Below, in pieces: positions 45,509 to 45,738 of a stretch of DNA of 45,738 nt. The first letter of the stretch is position 1. The number at the start of each line of letters is the position of its first letter. Position numbers and translations under genes: made by a program. The notes beneath the pieces are model-generated. The model did no database searches. It saw only the letters and a list, made by a program, of their open reading frames with translations, and was not told the origin of the DNA. The stretch is from Herbiconiux sp. (GTDB lineage: Bacteria; Actinomycetota; Actinomycetes; Actinomycetales; Microbacteriaceae), in contig NZ_JAHFUY010000033.1 in NCBI RefSeq assembly GCF_023264895.1, forward strand, positions 1 through 45,738. The letters are read 5' to 3'.

Positions 45509-45738
45509 CTATGACAGTACCAGCAGGCCTTCGGTCTTGGTGCGGGCGGCCGTGAGGCGCTCGGCGACGTTCTGCCAGTTAGCGATGTTCCAGACGGCCT
45601 TGATGTAGTCGGCGCGGACGTTGAGGTAGTCGAGGTAGTAGGCGTGCTCCCAGACGTCGAGCATGAAGAGGGGGATGACGCCGAAGGGCACGTTGGACTG
45701 CTGGTCGAAGAGCTGGAAGACGGTGAGGTTGCCGCCGA
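45509..45738 (-). CDS. sodA: Superoxide dismutase (Fe/Mn), C-terminal part only
   Basis: About 76 codons of the C-terminus are visible; the 5' end lies beyond the right edge. [19 protein letters not shown] carries the metal-ligand Asp and His and the SOD signature DxWEHAYY. The enzyme dismutates superoxide in the cytoplasm. Whether Mn or Fe is used cannot be settled from this part. The ending [15 protein letters not shown] is typical. It is transcribed toward gap, 103 bp apart. Confidence 0.93.
   Translation of the reverse strand, partial: GGNLTVFQLFDQQSNVPFGVIPLFMLDVWEHAYYLDYLNVRADYIKAVWNIANWQNVAERLTAARTKTEGLLVLS

Overview
The window is very GC-rich, gene-dense DNA with a clear actinobacterial signature. 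It encodes the RNA-polymerase-binding protein RbpA, the Zwf partner OpcA, a GT4-type glycogen synthase beside glgC, and ctaB diverging from a tkt-tal-zwf-opcA-pgl cluster. secG-tpiA-pgk-gap and superoxide dismutase follow. Gene content, codon use and order best fit a Microbacteriaceae-like actinomycete. The family assignment is inference; no 16S gene is present.

Layout: 1-500 is a partial M20 peptidase (-). 607-691 is tRNA-Leu(GAG). 793-2652 (+) holds a DUF1269 membrane protein and a molybdopterin oxidoreductase/flavin reductase pair. 2659-5992 (-) holds a POT peptide transporter and an SF2 helicase. 6064-14308 is a mosaic of single housekeeping genes: SGNH hydrolase, D,D-carboxypeptidase, amino-acid permease, TrmH-type methyltransferase, sirtuin, histidine phosphatase, glycosyltransferase and alpha/beta hydrolase. 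14406-17102 (+) is a TreS-like GH13 enzyme plus a DEDDh exonuclease. 17302-21557 carries rpmE2, an ABC ATPase and divergent glgA/glgC, with serB coupled to glgC. 21580-26103 carries fabG, a DUF3099/Cys-rich/SURF1 operon, an ABC-F protein and bioY.

26113-27250 is the most unusual segment. A gene for a protein with a DUF559 (Vsr-like) nuclease domain and an AbiEi-like N-terminal region is bracketed by two palindromes of exactly 73 bp. They share an outer core but have different, still self-complementary, inner stems. A third, shorter relative of the core lies at 17136-17186. This looks like a small nuclease/palindrome cassette inserted between bioY and the suf operon.

27260-33303 (-) is ctaB-ctaA followed by sufB-sufD-Rieske ferredoxin-sufC-sufT (heme A synthesis and Fe-S assembly). 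33442-41590 (+) is a tightly coupled pentose-phosphate operon tkt-tal-pgi-zwf-opcA-pgl, ended by a 19-bp perfect hairpin. 41672-45405 (-) is gap-pgk-tpiA-secG-rbpA, with the end of superoxide dismutase at the window edge.

A recurring regulatory theme is a TANNNT -10 hexamer placed 6-8 nt before the start codon, with no clear Shine-Dalgarno, at about eight genes. This predicts leaderless mRNAs. No intergenic stretch exceeds 300 bases. I saw no CRISPR array, prophage or classical insertion sequence.
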